Origin: Sedimentibacter sp.
Lineage (GTDB): Bacteria > Bacillota > Clostridia > Tissierellales > Sedimentibacteraceae
DNA length: 6,764 bases
Assembly (NCBI GenBank): GCA_029256005.1
Contig: JAQSYS010000096.1
Coordinates: 1-6,764 of the forward strand
Direction of reading: 5' to 3'
Below are positions 1 to 6,288 of this stretch, piece by piece. The translations under genes and the position numbers were made by a program. Positions within the stretch are counted from its first letter, which is position 1, and each line of letters starts with the position of its first letter. The notes beneath the pieces are model-generated. The model did no database searches and was not told the origin of the DNA. It worked only from the letters and a program-made list of their open reading frames with translations.

Positions 1-2
1 TG

Positions 3-770
3 TGCTATGCCAATAATATAGAATTTTATGATGCTTTAGATGAAGTAAGAATAAATAAAATACCCGGTAAGGTCAAAGGATGCACGCGGTTTTATTATGT
101 AGATAAGAACAACTATGAAGCAATGCAGAAATTAAGTATTCCCGTATATCTTTTATTTAATGAAGACATATTATATTTAGATTTAGCACTTTATACAGAT
201 GGTAATGCTGATTTTCTCGATACCAATTTTGGAATGAATTATGATTTTTTTAATTATGATATTGATTGGGAAGTTGTCTTTGACAAAAGAGCCGGTTCGC
301 AATGCTTGAATGGGGATGTTAATGAACTGTTTTGCAGAAGAAAACAATCAGAACTTTTAATTGATGAACCCGTCCCGCTGAGGCTATTAAAAAATATTAT
401 ATTCAGGTGCAATGCAGATTATAAAAGAGCATGTAACTTGTTTGGAAAAAACAAAATGTTTATTGTCGAACCAGACATGTTTGAATACAACAATAATTAC
501 ATAATAGATTACAATATTGTATATAACAGCCTATTAGACAGAGATGTCTTCATATTGCATTTTTGCACAATAGAACCAGTTAAGAATGACAATAGGCATG
601 AGTATAGGCTGTATGACATAAACGGCGAATTAATTCGCAAATCAAAAGTAAATTTTTTTGAATCAGGCGGCACAGATTTTCATGTAGAAGTTTCAGATTT
701 GCCAATACTTCCTGTTAAATTCGAACTGTGGTTTTACGGGAATTTATGTATTGAAGAAATAATAGGATAA
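3..770 (+). CDS. DarT-like (DUF4433) ADP-ribosyltransferase, 5'-truncated by the window edge
   Basis: The reading frame is open from the first bases, so the gene starts upstream; the Met codon at 123 is internal. 255 residues are visible and end with tandem stops (TAA TAA). DarT enzymes attach ADP-ribose to thymidine in single-stranded DNA and are usually toxins neutralised by the macrodomain antitoxin DarG. Matches to the family, from memory of its pattern: an aromatic strand (RFYY, just before the Met at 123), then IPVYLLF, the YTDGNAD motif (about nt 192-212), DIDWE, the segment RRKQSELLI whose Glu (codon 351-353) lies where the catalytic Glu of DarT sits, and IIFRCNADYKRA. The last 100 or so residues form a beta-rich tail ending in a FELWFYGN strand, as in the longer DarT-like subfamily. 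Where that subfamily usually has an Arg in a PRTP-type motif, this protein seems to have Lys (VDKNN). No DarG is visible downstream. It could be a toxin, a phage-defence effector or a domesticated relative. Confidence 0.62.
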   Translation, partial: CYANNIEFYDALDEVRINKIPGKVKGCTRFYYVDKNNYEAMQKLSIPVYLLFNEDILYLDLALYTDGNADFLDTNFGMNYDFFNYDIDWEVVFDKRAGSQCLNGDVNELFCRRKQSELLIDEPVPLRLLKNIIFRCNADYKRACNLFGKNKMFIVEPDMFEYNNNYIIDYNIVYNSLLDRDVFILHFCTIEPVKNDNRHEYRLYDINGELIRKSKVNFFESGGTDFHVEVSDLPILPVKFELWFYGNLCIEEIIG

Positions 771-809
771 TAAGTTTAAATAAAACGAACTAATGCATTG
801 TAATGATAA

Positions 810-854
810 GGGCATATACCAAAAATTTAACAACTTTATGGGGATGCCCTTTTT
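810..854 (+). terminator. Probable Rho-independent terminator after the DarT-like gene
   Basis: GGGCAT (810-815) pairs with ATGCCC (844-849) and is followed directly by five T (850-854). The loop is long, about 28 nt, though CC (819-820) with GG (841-842) may extend the stem past a bulge. It lies 40 bp after the stop at 770. On the minus strand the stem is followed only by a weak T-rich run, so it may serve the leftward gene ending at 919 poorly or not at all. Confidence 0.5.
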
Positions 855-918
855 GTATTTAATAATCTTACTGAACTCAATTGAAATCTTTGACTGTGTT
901 GTGCTGAGGTTCTATAAT

Positions 919-1371
919 TTACAAATCGATTCTTGGTATAACTGTCTGTTGCTCTCTATTAGTAAAAGGATCTATAGCAGGCACAGGATTCATGTTTACA
1001 TCAAATTCAGTTGTGATGCCTGGAAACACTTGTACGCTGTAAGTTGCAACAGGATAATAATTATTGAAGTTGACACTGAAAATGTAATTTGTATAAAAAT
1101 ATATAGGATCCATTTCTTTGATTTCAGGATTATAATATACAGGCAGTGTAATAATAGGGCAGTTTCCCATTTCATCACTAGTAACGGTTTGAATAGGTAC
1201 AAGTTCGTCAAGTGCAACATATACAGTAACCTTTGCACCACTTAAAGGAAGTTTTCCTAGACCAGTGCTTACCCTTATTTTTATAAATCCTTGTTCGTTA
1301 TTTGTGCTTAAATTAGCTTTTTTCATTAACAATTTATCGTGATTATTAGTGTTATTATTTTTACGAAACAT
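919..1371 (-). CDS. Small protein resembling the N-terminal domain of spore cortex-lytic enzyme SleC (transthyretin/carboxypeptidase-regulatory-like fold)
   Basis: 150 residues. The start is the ATG at 1371 (MFRKNNN) because GGAGGT lies 4 bases upstream; an in-frame ATG 14 codons earlier has no such site. Residues 1-27 are polar, Asn/Lys-rich and probably disordered, with no signal peptide. Residues 28-130 hold one beta-sandwich-like domain: GFIKIRVSTGLGKLPLSGAKVTVY, a TSDEMGN turn followed by PIITLP, then NNYYPVATYSVQVFPGITTEFDVNMNPVP. The order G-x-hydrophobic-x-V-x-V-x-T, P-x-x-GA-x-V, T-x-D-E-x-G, YYPV and VQVFPGIT matches what I know of the N-terminal region of clostridial SleC-type cortex-lytic proteins, a segment upstream of the catalytic domain. 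Here there is no catalytic domain. The likely setting is the spore surface or cortex, perhaps as a structural or scaffold protein; this is inference. It is transcribed alone, divergently from the NYN gene. Confidence 0.6.
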   Translation of the reverse strand: MFRKNNNTNNHDKLLMKKANLSTNNEQGFIKIRVSTGLGKLPLSGAKVTVYVALDELVPIQTVTSDEMGNCPIITLPVYYNPEIKEMDPIYFYTNYIFSVNFNNYYPVATYSVQVFPGITTEFDVNMNPVPAIDPFTNREQQTVIPRIDL

Positions 1372-1375
1372 AATT

Positions 1376-1381
1376 ACCTCC
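1376..1381 (-). promoter_or_regulatory. Ribosome binding site deciding the start of the SleC-domain-like gene
   Basis: The minus strand reads GGAGGT, then AATT, then ATG at 1371. This near-consensus site selects the MFRKNNN start and rejects the in-frame upstream ATG at 1413, giving 150 rather than 164 residues. Confidence 0.85.
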
Positions 1382-1401
1382 ATTACATAATGGTTATATT
1401 T

Positions 1402-1428
1402 TAATATATGCATGTATATTATTTATGT
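1402..1428 (-). promoter_or_regulatory. Possible SigK/SigE-type (sporulation) promoter for the SleC-domain-like gene
   Basis: On the minus strand, CATATATTA (1410-1402) fits the mother-cell sigma-factor -10 pattern CATAnnnTA, and ACA (1428-1426) gives the minimal AC -35 element, with 16 bases between AC and CATA. A start near 1395 would leave a leader of about 25 nt carrying the ribosome binding site. The match is short and the region very AT-rich, so chance is a real alternative. The spore-related look of the product adds weak support. Confidence 0.3.
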
Positions 1429-1478
1429 TTTTAGTAGACGTAGATATATCCTAAATTATTACAATCGGTATATATTTC

Positions 1479-1507
1479 TTGATATTTTCAGTAATAAAAT
1501 ATATTAT
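1479..1507 (+). promoter_or_regulatory. SigA-type promoter for the NYN/SprT/PrsW gene cluster
   Basis: TTGATA (1479-1484) and TATTAT (1502-1507) are separated by exactly 17 bp, one mismatch each from the housekeeping consensus. Transcription would start near 1514, about 45 nt before the ATG at 1558. No other promoter of this quality is evident ahead of the following two genes, which fits co-transcription of all three. Confidence 0.55.
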
Positions 1508-1557
1508 AGTTATAAGTGATTAAGATTTGTATACGAACAGAAATGAGAGGAAATTTT

Positions 1558-2448
1558 ATGTTGAATGAAAAAAGATTCGCCGTATTGATTGATGCTGATA
1601 ATGTATCAGCTAAATATATAAAATATATTTTGGATGAAATAACTAATTATGGAGAGGCAACTTATAAAAGGATTTATGCAGACTGGACAAAACCCAATGC
1701 ATCATCATGGAAGGATGTATTGCTGGAAAACTCAGTTTCACCCATACAGCAATATGGTTACACAGTAGGTAAAAATGCAACAGATTCAGCGATGATTATC
1801 GATGCCATGGATATACTTTACTCAGGAAATGTAGATGGATTTTGTATTGTATCCAGTGACAGTGACTTCACAAAATTATCCTCCAGACTGCGTGAGTCAG
1901 GAATGCTGGTTGTTGGTATGGGAGAAAAGAAAACGCCAAAACCATTTATTGCGTCATGTAATCAGTTTAAATACTTAGATGTACTGGCTGAAACTGAAGA
2001 AAAGAACAAAGAGATAAATGATCAAACATCTTCCGGTTCTTTAAGTAATCGAAACAAAACTGATTCCAGGGAAGAAACAGAACAGGATTCACAAGACAAG
2101 TTCAGCAAATTGGATAAAAACAATTTGAAAACAATGACTGAGTTAAATACCATAAAAGCTGCTATTATTAAAATGATGAATGAAATTGATGATGATGAGC
2201 AAAGCATGCACATGGGCGAATTAGGAAGTAAGTTAGTAAAAAGATATCCGGATTTTGATGTAAGGAATTACGGTGACACCAAGCTTTCTAAGTTTTTGAA
2301 GAAATTTGATTTCCTTGATATTAATACAAAGATCGAGGAAGGTGGAACTTCCATGTGGGTATCTATGAAGCAAAATGACATCCCACAAAAGAATACTAAA
2401 AATACAAGCAATCAAACAAGAAGAAAAAGATATTATAAAAAGAAATAA
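1558..2448 (+). CDS. NYN-domain (LabA/DUF88-like, PIN-fold) putative ribonuclease with C-terminal OST-HTH/LOTUS domain
   Basis: 296 residues. ATG 1558 is chosen because AGAGG (1546-1550) lies 7 bases upstream; a GTG at 1516 in the same frame has no ribosome site and sits at the predicted transcript start. Residues 6-143 form the NYN domain: strand FAVLIDADN with Asp12 and Asp14, KNATDSAMIIDAMDIL with Asp76, and CIVSSDSDFTKL with Asp101 and Asp103. These acidic residues are those expected to bind metal for RNA cleavage. Residues 144-193 are a charged, low-complexity linker. Residues 194-271 resemble the LOTUS/OST-HTH fold (LNTIKAAIIKMMNE; MHMGELGSKLVKRYPDFD; KLSKFLKKFDFL; W267), an RNA- or nucleic-acid-binding winged helix often fused to bacterial NYN domains. 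The last 10 residues are strongly basic (RRKRYYKKK). Likely cytoplasmic RNA processing or decay; the target is unknown. First gene of a three-gene run, 29 bp before the next. Confidence 0.88.
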   Translation: MLNEKRFAVLIDADNVSAKYIKYILDEITNYGEATYKRIYADWTKPNASSWKDVLLENSVSPIQQYGYTVGKNATDSAMIIDAMDILYSGNVDGFCIVSSDSDFTKLSSRLRESGMLVVGMGEKKTPKPFIASCNQFKYLDVLAETEEKNKEINDQTSSGSLSNRNKTDSREETEQDSQDKFSKLDKNNLKTMTELNTIKAAIIKMMNEIDDDEQSMHMGELGSKLVKRYPDFDVRNYGDTKLSKFLKKFDFLDINTKIEEGGTSMWVSMKQNDIPQKNTKNTSNQTRRKRYYKKK

Positions 2449-2468
2449 TTCTCTATTTATGACTAGTT

Positions 2469-2473
2469 GGAGG
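2469..2473 (+). promoter_or_regulatory. Ribosome binding site supporting a TTG start for the SprT-like gene
   Basis: GGAGG is followed by AAAA and then TTG at 2478. No ATG occurs in this frame until deep inside the protein, upstream of the zinc motif, so this site fixes a TTG start. Confidence 0.85.
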
Positions 2474-2477
2474 AAAA

Positions 2478-3218
2478 TTGATTAACATAAAATATGATAT
2501 AAAGACCATAGATGAAAAAAGAAGTATATTAAAAAGTTTTTTGTTTAATAAGTCTGAGAATATTAAATCTGAAAAATTTAATAAAATATCAGAAAAAGAT
2601 TTACATATATTATTTGATCTATATGATGAGATTTTTCTTAATTATTGGTTTAAACAAAACTTCAAGGGTAAAATAAGATTTATATTGTCAAAACAATTGA
2701 CAAGGGCAGCCGGAAATACAAGAACTAAGAAAAACATTGCACAAATTCGAAATGAAGATATTGAGTTTGAGGTTAAAATATCTTTAAATCACTTGAGTAA
2801 TTTCGATAAGATAGAAAGATCCAAATATGTTGGTGGAATAGAAGCTGGCAGCATATTAGAAAGCTTGATGCTTGTTTTTGAGCATGAGCTTTGTCATGTT
2901 ATAGAATTTTTAGTGTTAAAGAAATCAAGCTGTAGAAAAAGACCATATAAGGATTTAATTTTTAATTTATTCGGACAGACAGAAACAACCCATAAATTAG
3001 TCAGTTCCAATGAAGTTAATGCACATGAGTATGGATTAAAGCCGGGTGACAATGTAAGATTCAAATATAACGGAAAATTTATTGATGGATTTATTCAAAG
3101 AATTAACAAAAAAGCAACAGTTATGAGTCCAGACATTCATGGTAATTATATGGACAAATCGGGCAAAAAGTATAAGAAATTTTATGTTTCTCTTGAAAGC
3201 CTAACAAAATCAAATTGA
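2478..3218 (+). CDS. SprT-like zinc metalloprotease-domain protein with C-terminal SH3/KOW-like tail
   Basis: 246 residues from a TTG start with strong GGAGG 4 bases upstream. Residues 40-80 match the SprT-like entry region (LHILFDLYDEIFLNYWFK, then a strand and SKQLTRAAGNT). The zinc site is HELCH at 136-140, with His136 and His140 as ligands and Glu137 as general base. The third ligand is probably His172 in FGQTETTHKL, the usual FGHTxxTH segment of this family with Gln for the first His. Residues 184-246 (LKPGDNVRFKYNGKFIDGFIQRINKKATVM, then YKKFYVSLESL) look like a small beta-barrel of SH3/KOW type that often follows the protease domain here. No signal peptide or membrane segment is seen, so it is likely cytoplasmic. 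SprT/Spartan relatives cleave DNA-bound proteins; whether this one does is not shown. It sits between the NYN gene and the PrsW-like gene, with 24 bp to the latter. Confidence 0.85.
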   Translation: MINIKYDIKTIDEKRSILKSFLFNKSENIKSEKFNKISEKDLHILFDLYDEIFLNYWFKQNFKGKIRFILSKQLTRAAGNTRTKKNIAQIRNEDIEFEVKISLNHLSNFDKIERSKYVGGIEAGSILESLMLVFEHELCHVIEFLVLKKSSCRKRPYKDLIFNLFGQTETTHKLVSSNEVNAHEYGLKPGDNVRFKYNGKFIDGFIQRINKKATVMSPDIHGNYMDKSGKKYKKFYVSLESLTKSN

Positions 3219-3242
3219 ATTAATACGAAATAAACATTCATA

Positions 3243-3959
3243 ATGAAAGGGGAATTTAATAATTTGAATTTATTTATAACAGCAGTAACTCCCGGTATAG
3301 CTTTGGGATTAATAATTTATTGGTTTGACAGGCATGACAGAGAACCCATAAGAATGCTTCTAAAAGTGTTTATACTTGGGATAATTTCTGTAATTCCAAC
3401 AGTAATTGTGGAAAACTTATTAATGAACTTCAATATTTTCGGAGGGATTTTAGGTGCAGGATATACAGCATTTATTGTTGCCGGTCTCGTAGAAGAATAC
3501 ATGAAAAGGCAGGTAGTAATAAAACAAGTTTATTATAATCCTGTATTTAATGAAAAGCTTGACGGGATAGTTTACTGTGTTATGTCAGCCCTTGGGTTTG
3601 CTACTATTGAAAATATTATGTATGTAGTATTCAGGTTTCCTGATGTAGAATCAATAGGACTCTACAGAGCATTATTATCAGTTCCTGCTCATATGTTGTT
3701 TGCTATAACAATGGGATATTACTTGTCCTTGTCAAAGTTTGCATCAACGCCTGAAGAAAGCAATTATTTTTATAAAAAATCATTGACAGTTCCTGTTATA
3801 CTTCACGGTATTTTTGATTTCATTTTAATGTCAGGAATAGAACTGTTAATGCTTTTGTTTATACCATTTGTTATTTATTTATGGGTGACAAATTTAAAGA
3901 AACTAAATATGTATTACAATGATTCTAAAAATTCTCAAAACGAATATCATGAAGAGTAA
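3243..3959 (+). CDS. PrsW-family intramembrane protease
   Basis: 238 residues if it starts at ATG 3243. A TTG at 3264, giving 231 residues, is a serious alternative because AGGGG (3248-3252) lies 11 bases before it and the family usually begins right at the first helix. The PrsW pattern is clear: TPGIALG helix then FDRHDREP (28-35), GLVEEYMKR (Glu84, Glu85), NEKLDGIVYCVMSALGFATIENIMYV (103-128, Glu123-Asn124), RALLSVPAHMLFAITMGYYLS (His150) and LHGIFDF (His188). About six or seven hydrophobic segments span the chain, and the last 20 residues are polar. PrsW in Bacillus subtilis makes the first cut in the anti-sigma factor RsiW, and the Clostridioides difficile homologue acts on an anti-sigma factor of a lysozyme-responsive sigma. 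No sigma/anti-sigma pair is in this window, so the substrate is unknown. It is the last gene of the run; its stop codon overlaps the following hairpin. Confidence 0.87.
   Translation: MKGEFNNLNLFITAVTPGIALGLIIYWFDRHDREPIRMLLKVFILGIISVIPTVIVENLLMNFNIFGGILGAGYTAFIVAGLVEEYMKRQVVIKQVYYNPVFNEKLDGIVYCVMSALGFATIENIMYVVFRFPDVESIGLYRALLSVPAHMLFAITMGYYLSLSKFASTPEESNYFYKKSLTVPVILHGIFDFILMSGIELLMLLFIPFVIYLWVTNLKKLNMYYNDSKNSQNEYHEE
3248..3252 (+). promoter_or_regulatory. Possible ribosome binding site for an alternative TTG start of the PrsW-like gene
   Basis: AGGGG lies 11 bases before TTG 3264 and inside the reading frame if ATG 3243 is used. The ATG has no purine-rich site before it. The spacing to TTG is long but acceptable. 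I keep the longer form as the annotated gene because this cannot be settled by eye. Confidence 0.4.
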
Positions 3960-3996
3960 TATTAAAAGGTAATCCATTGGATTACCTTTTAATATT
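3958..3996. terminator. Perfect inverted repeat, probable bidirectional terminator between convergent genes
   Basis: An 18-bp arm (3958-3975) is exactly repeated in reverse complement at 3979-3996 around the three-base loop ATT. The core is AAAA-GGTAATCC-ATT-GGATTACC-TTTT, so on either strand the GC-containing stem is preceded by four A and followed by four T, the layout of a two-way Rho-independent terminator. It fills almost the whole 43-bp gap between the PrsW-like stop (3957-3959, overlapping the left arm) and the stop of the molybdenum subunit gene at 4003-4005. Confidence 0.85.
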
Positions 3997-4002
3997 ATTA
4001 GT

Positions 4003-6288
4003 CTAAATGTTTTTAAGCATTCTCATTACTATTTTTTCGCTTGTTATCGGTAAATTTCTTATATTCACCTTGGTTGCATTGTACACTGCATTTGCAATAG
4101 CAGGAGCAGGAGTATTAATTACAAGCTCACCGATTGATTTTGCACCAAAAGGACCAGTTGGTTCATAGCTTGATTCGAAATCTATTCTTATTGTGCCCAC
4201 ATCAAGACGTGATGGTATCTTGTATTGCATGAATGAATCATTGAGCATTCTACCGTTTTTATCATACTTGATATCTTCATAAAGTGTCATTCCCATTCCT
4301 TGAACAATACCGCCCTCGGCCTGAATTCTTGCTAGATTTGGATTAATGACAGTTCCGCAGTCAATTACTCCTACATAGTCTATGATATCAATCTTTCCTG
4401 TAAGCCTATCAACCTCTATTTCTACTAATCCTGCCATGAAAGGAGGTGGTGAAGTAGGAGAGAAGTGAGATTCGCTGGCTGAAAGTAAATTATTAGCTCC
4501 GAAATATGTGCTATTGCCTATTTCAGCAAGTGATAAGCTTTTGTTTGATTTAGTGCAAAATACTTGTTTGCCGTCAAATTCACAGTCTTCAGCAGGGCAA
4601 TCAAGAAGTCTTGCTCCTTCAGTTAATATTTTACTTCTTAATGATTCACAGGTTTTAACAACCGCCATGCCTGTAATGTATGTTGTGCTTGATGCATATG
4701 AACCGGTGTCATAAGGAGATAAGTCTGTATCAACTCCATGAACTACTATGTTGTCAAATTCTGTGTCAAGGCAATCTGCTGCCATTTGAGCAAGAATTGT
4801 GTCACAGCCAGTTCCCATGTCCGTTGCACCAATCATCAGTGTGTAAAATCCGTCATCATTTAATCTTATTTCAACAGCTCCAACATCAACAAAGGAAATT
4901 CCAGAACCCTGCATTGCAACAGCACATCCTACAGAACGTACCTTGTTGTTTCCTATGTCTAAAGAAGGATATTTTTCATCCCACTTAATCATTTCCTTAG
5001 CTTTTTCAAGACATTTATCCAATGTGCAGCTCTTTAATTCTTCATCGTAGTAAGTAGGAAGAATTTTTCCAATATTATTTTCTGTAAGCATGTTGTTCAT
5101 TCTTAAAACTGTGGGGTCCATATCCAGCTTTGCAGCCAATTCATTTACAGCTGATTCTAATGCAAAGAAGCCCTGTGTTGCACCGTAACCTCTGAACGCT
5201 CCACCACCCATGGTGTTAGAATAAACAACATCATTATCAAACTTATATGCATTTGCATGATAGATAGTCATTGCTTTGTGACCTGACAATCCAACGGTAG
5301 TTGGTCCGTGGTCTCCATAAGCACCTGCATTCCACAGTGAATACATATAGATAGCTTTTATTATTCCGTTTTCATCTGCACCAAGCTTGATTTTAATTTC
5401 AGCTTCATGTCTTGGGCTACCATTAGTGAAACTTTCCTTACGAGAATAAATCATTTTAGATGGTTTTCCAGTAATCCATGTTACTATGGCAGGGAATAGT
5501 TCACTTACTACAGATTGCTTTGCGCCGAAACCTCCACCGATTCTAGGTTTTATAACACGAATTTTTGACTTTGGTATTTGAAGAGCATTGGCCAATATTC
5601 TTCTTACATGGAATGGAATTTGAGTGGAGCATACAACATTTAGTCTTCCGTAAGCATCAATGCTTGCATGAGTTCTGAATGTTTCCATCATGGCTTGGTT
5701 GTTAGCTCTAGTACTGTATGTTTGTTCAATTATATGAACACATTTTTTTAATTCTTCTTCAACATTTCCGACTTCCATGGTTTCACAGGAGCAGATATTT
5801 CTTGTGTTATCGGCTCCCACTTCGCAAAGAGCTTGAAAATCTTCTTCAGGATGAACCAATATTTTATTGTCTTTTGCTTCTCTAAAATCCAACAATGGTT
5901 CCAAAACTTCATACTTAACTTTTATCAATCTAAGTGCTTTATCAACAGATGCTTCATCCCATCCTGCAACTATAGCTACAGGATCTCCTACACATCTTAA
6001 TCTTTGGTCAAGTATAAGTCTGTCATAGGGACTTGGTTCAGGATATGTTTGACCGGCTGTAGTAAATCTTGCTTTTGGAACATCATTATATGTTAATATA
6101 CATTCTATGCCGGGTATATTTTTAGCTTTCTCTGTATTTATTTCTTCAATTAAAGCATGAGCATGAGGGCTTCTTAAAAGCTTTACTATTAAACTGCTGC
6201 CTTGAGTAACGTCGTCTGTGTATACAGGCTTGCCTGTAACTAATGACATTGCATCTTTTTTTCTGACACCCTTATTAACAAACTTCAT
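4003..6288 (-). CDS. xdhA: Xanthine dehydrogenase-type molybdopterin-binding (large) subunit
   Basis: 761 residues, full length for separate-subunit enzymes of this family. ATG 6288 has AGGAGGT (6300-6294) 5 bases upstream, within the preceding gene. The protein oxidises a purine or similar N-heterocycle by hydroxylation at a molybdenum-pterin centre, in the cytoplasm. The start VRKKDAMSLVTGKPVYTDD opens the a/b hammerhead domain (about 1-130). Cofactor motifs follow: STQIPFHVRR (221-230), IGGGFGAKQ (250-258), MGGGAFRGYGATQ (360-372), GATDMGTGCDT (487-497) and FGAKSIGEL (714-722), where Glu721 is the expected catalytic base. Residues equivalent to the two purine-contacting positions of bovine xanthine oxidase appear present: Glu285 (SRKES) and Arg366 (AFRGYG). 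Similarity by eye to Escherichia coli XdhA is good across these blocks. This favours xanthine or hypoxanthine, but related dehydrogenases cannot be excluded. It overlaps the 2Fe-2S subunit gene by 14 bp and is the last gene of its transcript here. Confidence 0.88.
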   Translation of the reverse strand: MKFVNKGVRKKDAMSLVTGKPVYTDDVTQGSSLIVKLLRSPHAHALIEEINTEKAKNIPGIECILTYNDVPKARFTTAGQTYPEPSPYDRLILDQRLRCVGDPVAIVAGWDEASVDKALRLIKVKYEVLEPLLDFREAKDNKILVHPEEDFQALCEVGADNTRNICSCETMEVGNVEEELKKCVHIIEQTYSTRANNQAMMETFRTHASIDAYGRLNVVCSTQIPFHVRRILANALQIPKSKIRVIKPRIGGGFGAKQSVVSELFPAIVTWITGKPSKMIYSRKESFTNGSPRHEAEIKIKLGADENGIIKAIYMYSLWNAGAYGDHGPTTVGLSGHKAMTIYHANAYKFDNDVVYSNTMGGGAFRGYGATQGFFALESAVNELAAKLDMDPTVLRMNNMLTENNIGKILPTYYDEELKSCTLDKCLEKAKEMIKWDEKYPSLDIGNNKVRSVGCAVAMQGSGISFVDVGAVEIRLNDDGFYTLMIGATDMGTGCDTILAQMAADCLDTEFDNIVVHGVDTDLSPYDTGSYASSTTYITGMAVVKTCESLRSKILTEGARLLDCPAEDCEFDGKQVFCTKSNKSLSLAEIGNSTYFGANNLLSASESHFSPTSPPPFMAGLVEIEVDRLTGKIDIIDYVGVIDCGTVINPNLARIQAEGGIVQGMGMTLYEDIKYDKNGRMLNDSFMQYKIPSRLDVGTIRIDFESSYEPTGPFGAKSIGELVINTPAPAIANAVYNATKVNIRNLPITSEKIVMRMLKNI

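Noticed and set aside
123..770. Met codon at 123 as the true start of the DarT-like gene
   Set aside because: The frame stays open to the window edge, there is no ribosome site before 123, and the upstream residues (GCTRFYY) belong to the family pattern.
771..918. Small gene or small RNA between the DarT-like gene and the minus-strand gene
   Set aside because: Apart from the terminator hairpin I see no start with a ribosome site, no promoter pair of quality and no further stable structure.
793..1245. Plus-strand reading frame of 150 codons
   Set aside because: It starts in the terminator region, lacks a ribosome site, has odd Cys/Ile/Tyr-rich composition and mirrors the convincing minus-strand gene at 919-1371.
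1372..1413. Longer N-terminus of the SleC-domain-like protein
   Set aside because: The ATG at 1413 has no ribosome site and would start near or before the predicted transcript start; GGAGGT points to 1371.
1516..1557. GTG 1516 as start of the NYN gene
   Set aside because: It lies at the predicted transcription start with no ribosome site, and the extra residues do not belong to the NYN domain.
1372..1557. Riboswitch or attenuator ahead of the NYN gene
   Set aside because: The leader from about 1514 to 1557 is too short and AT-rich for any aptamer I can recognise, and no terminator hairpin is present.
4508..4988. Two plus-strand reading frames inside the molybdopterin subunit gene
   Set aside because: They are antisense shadows with low-complexity composition and no start signals, opposite a clearly conserved protein.
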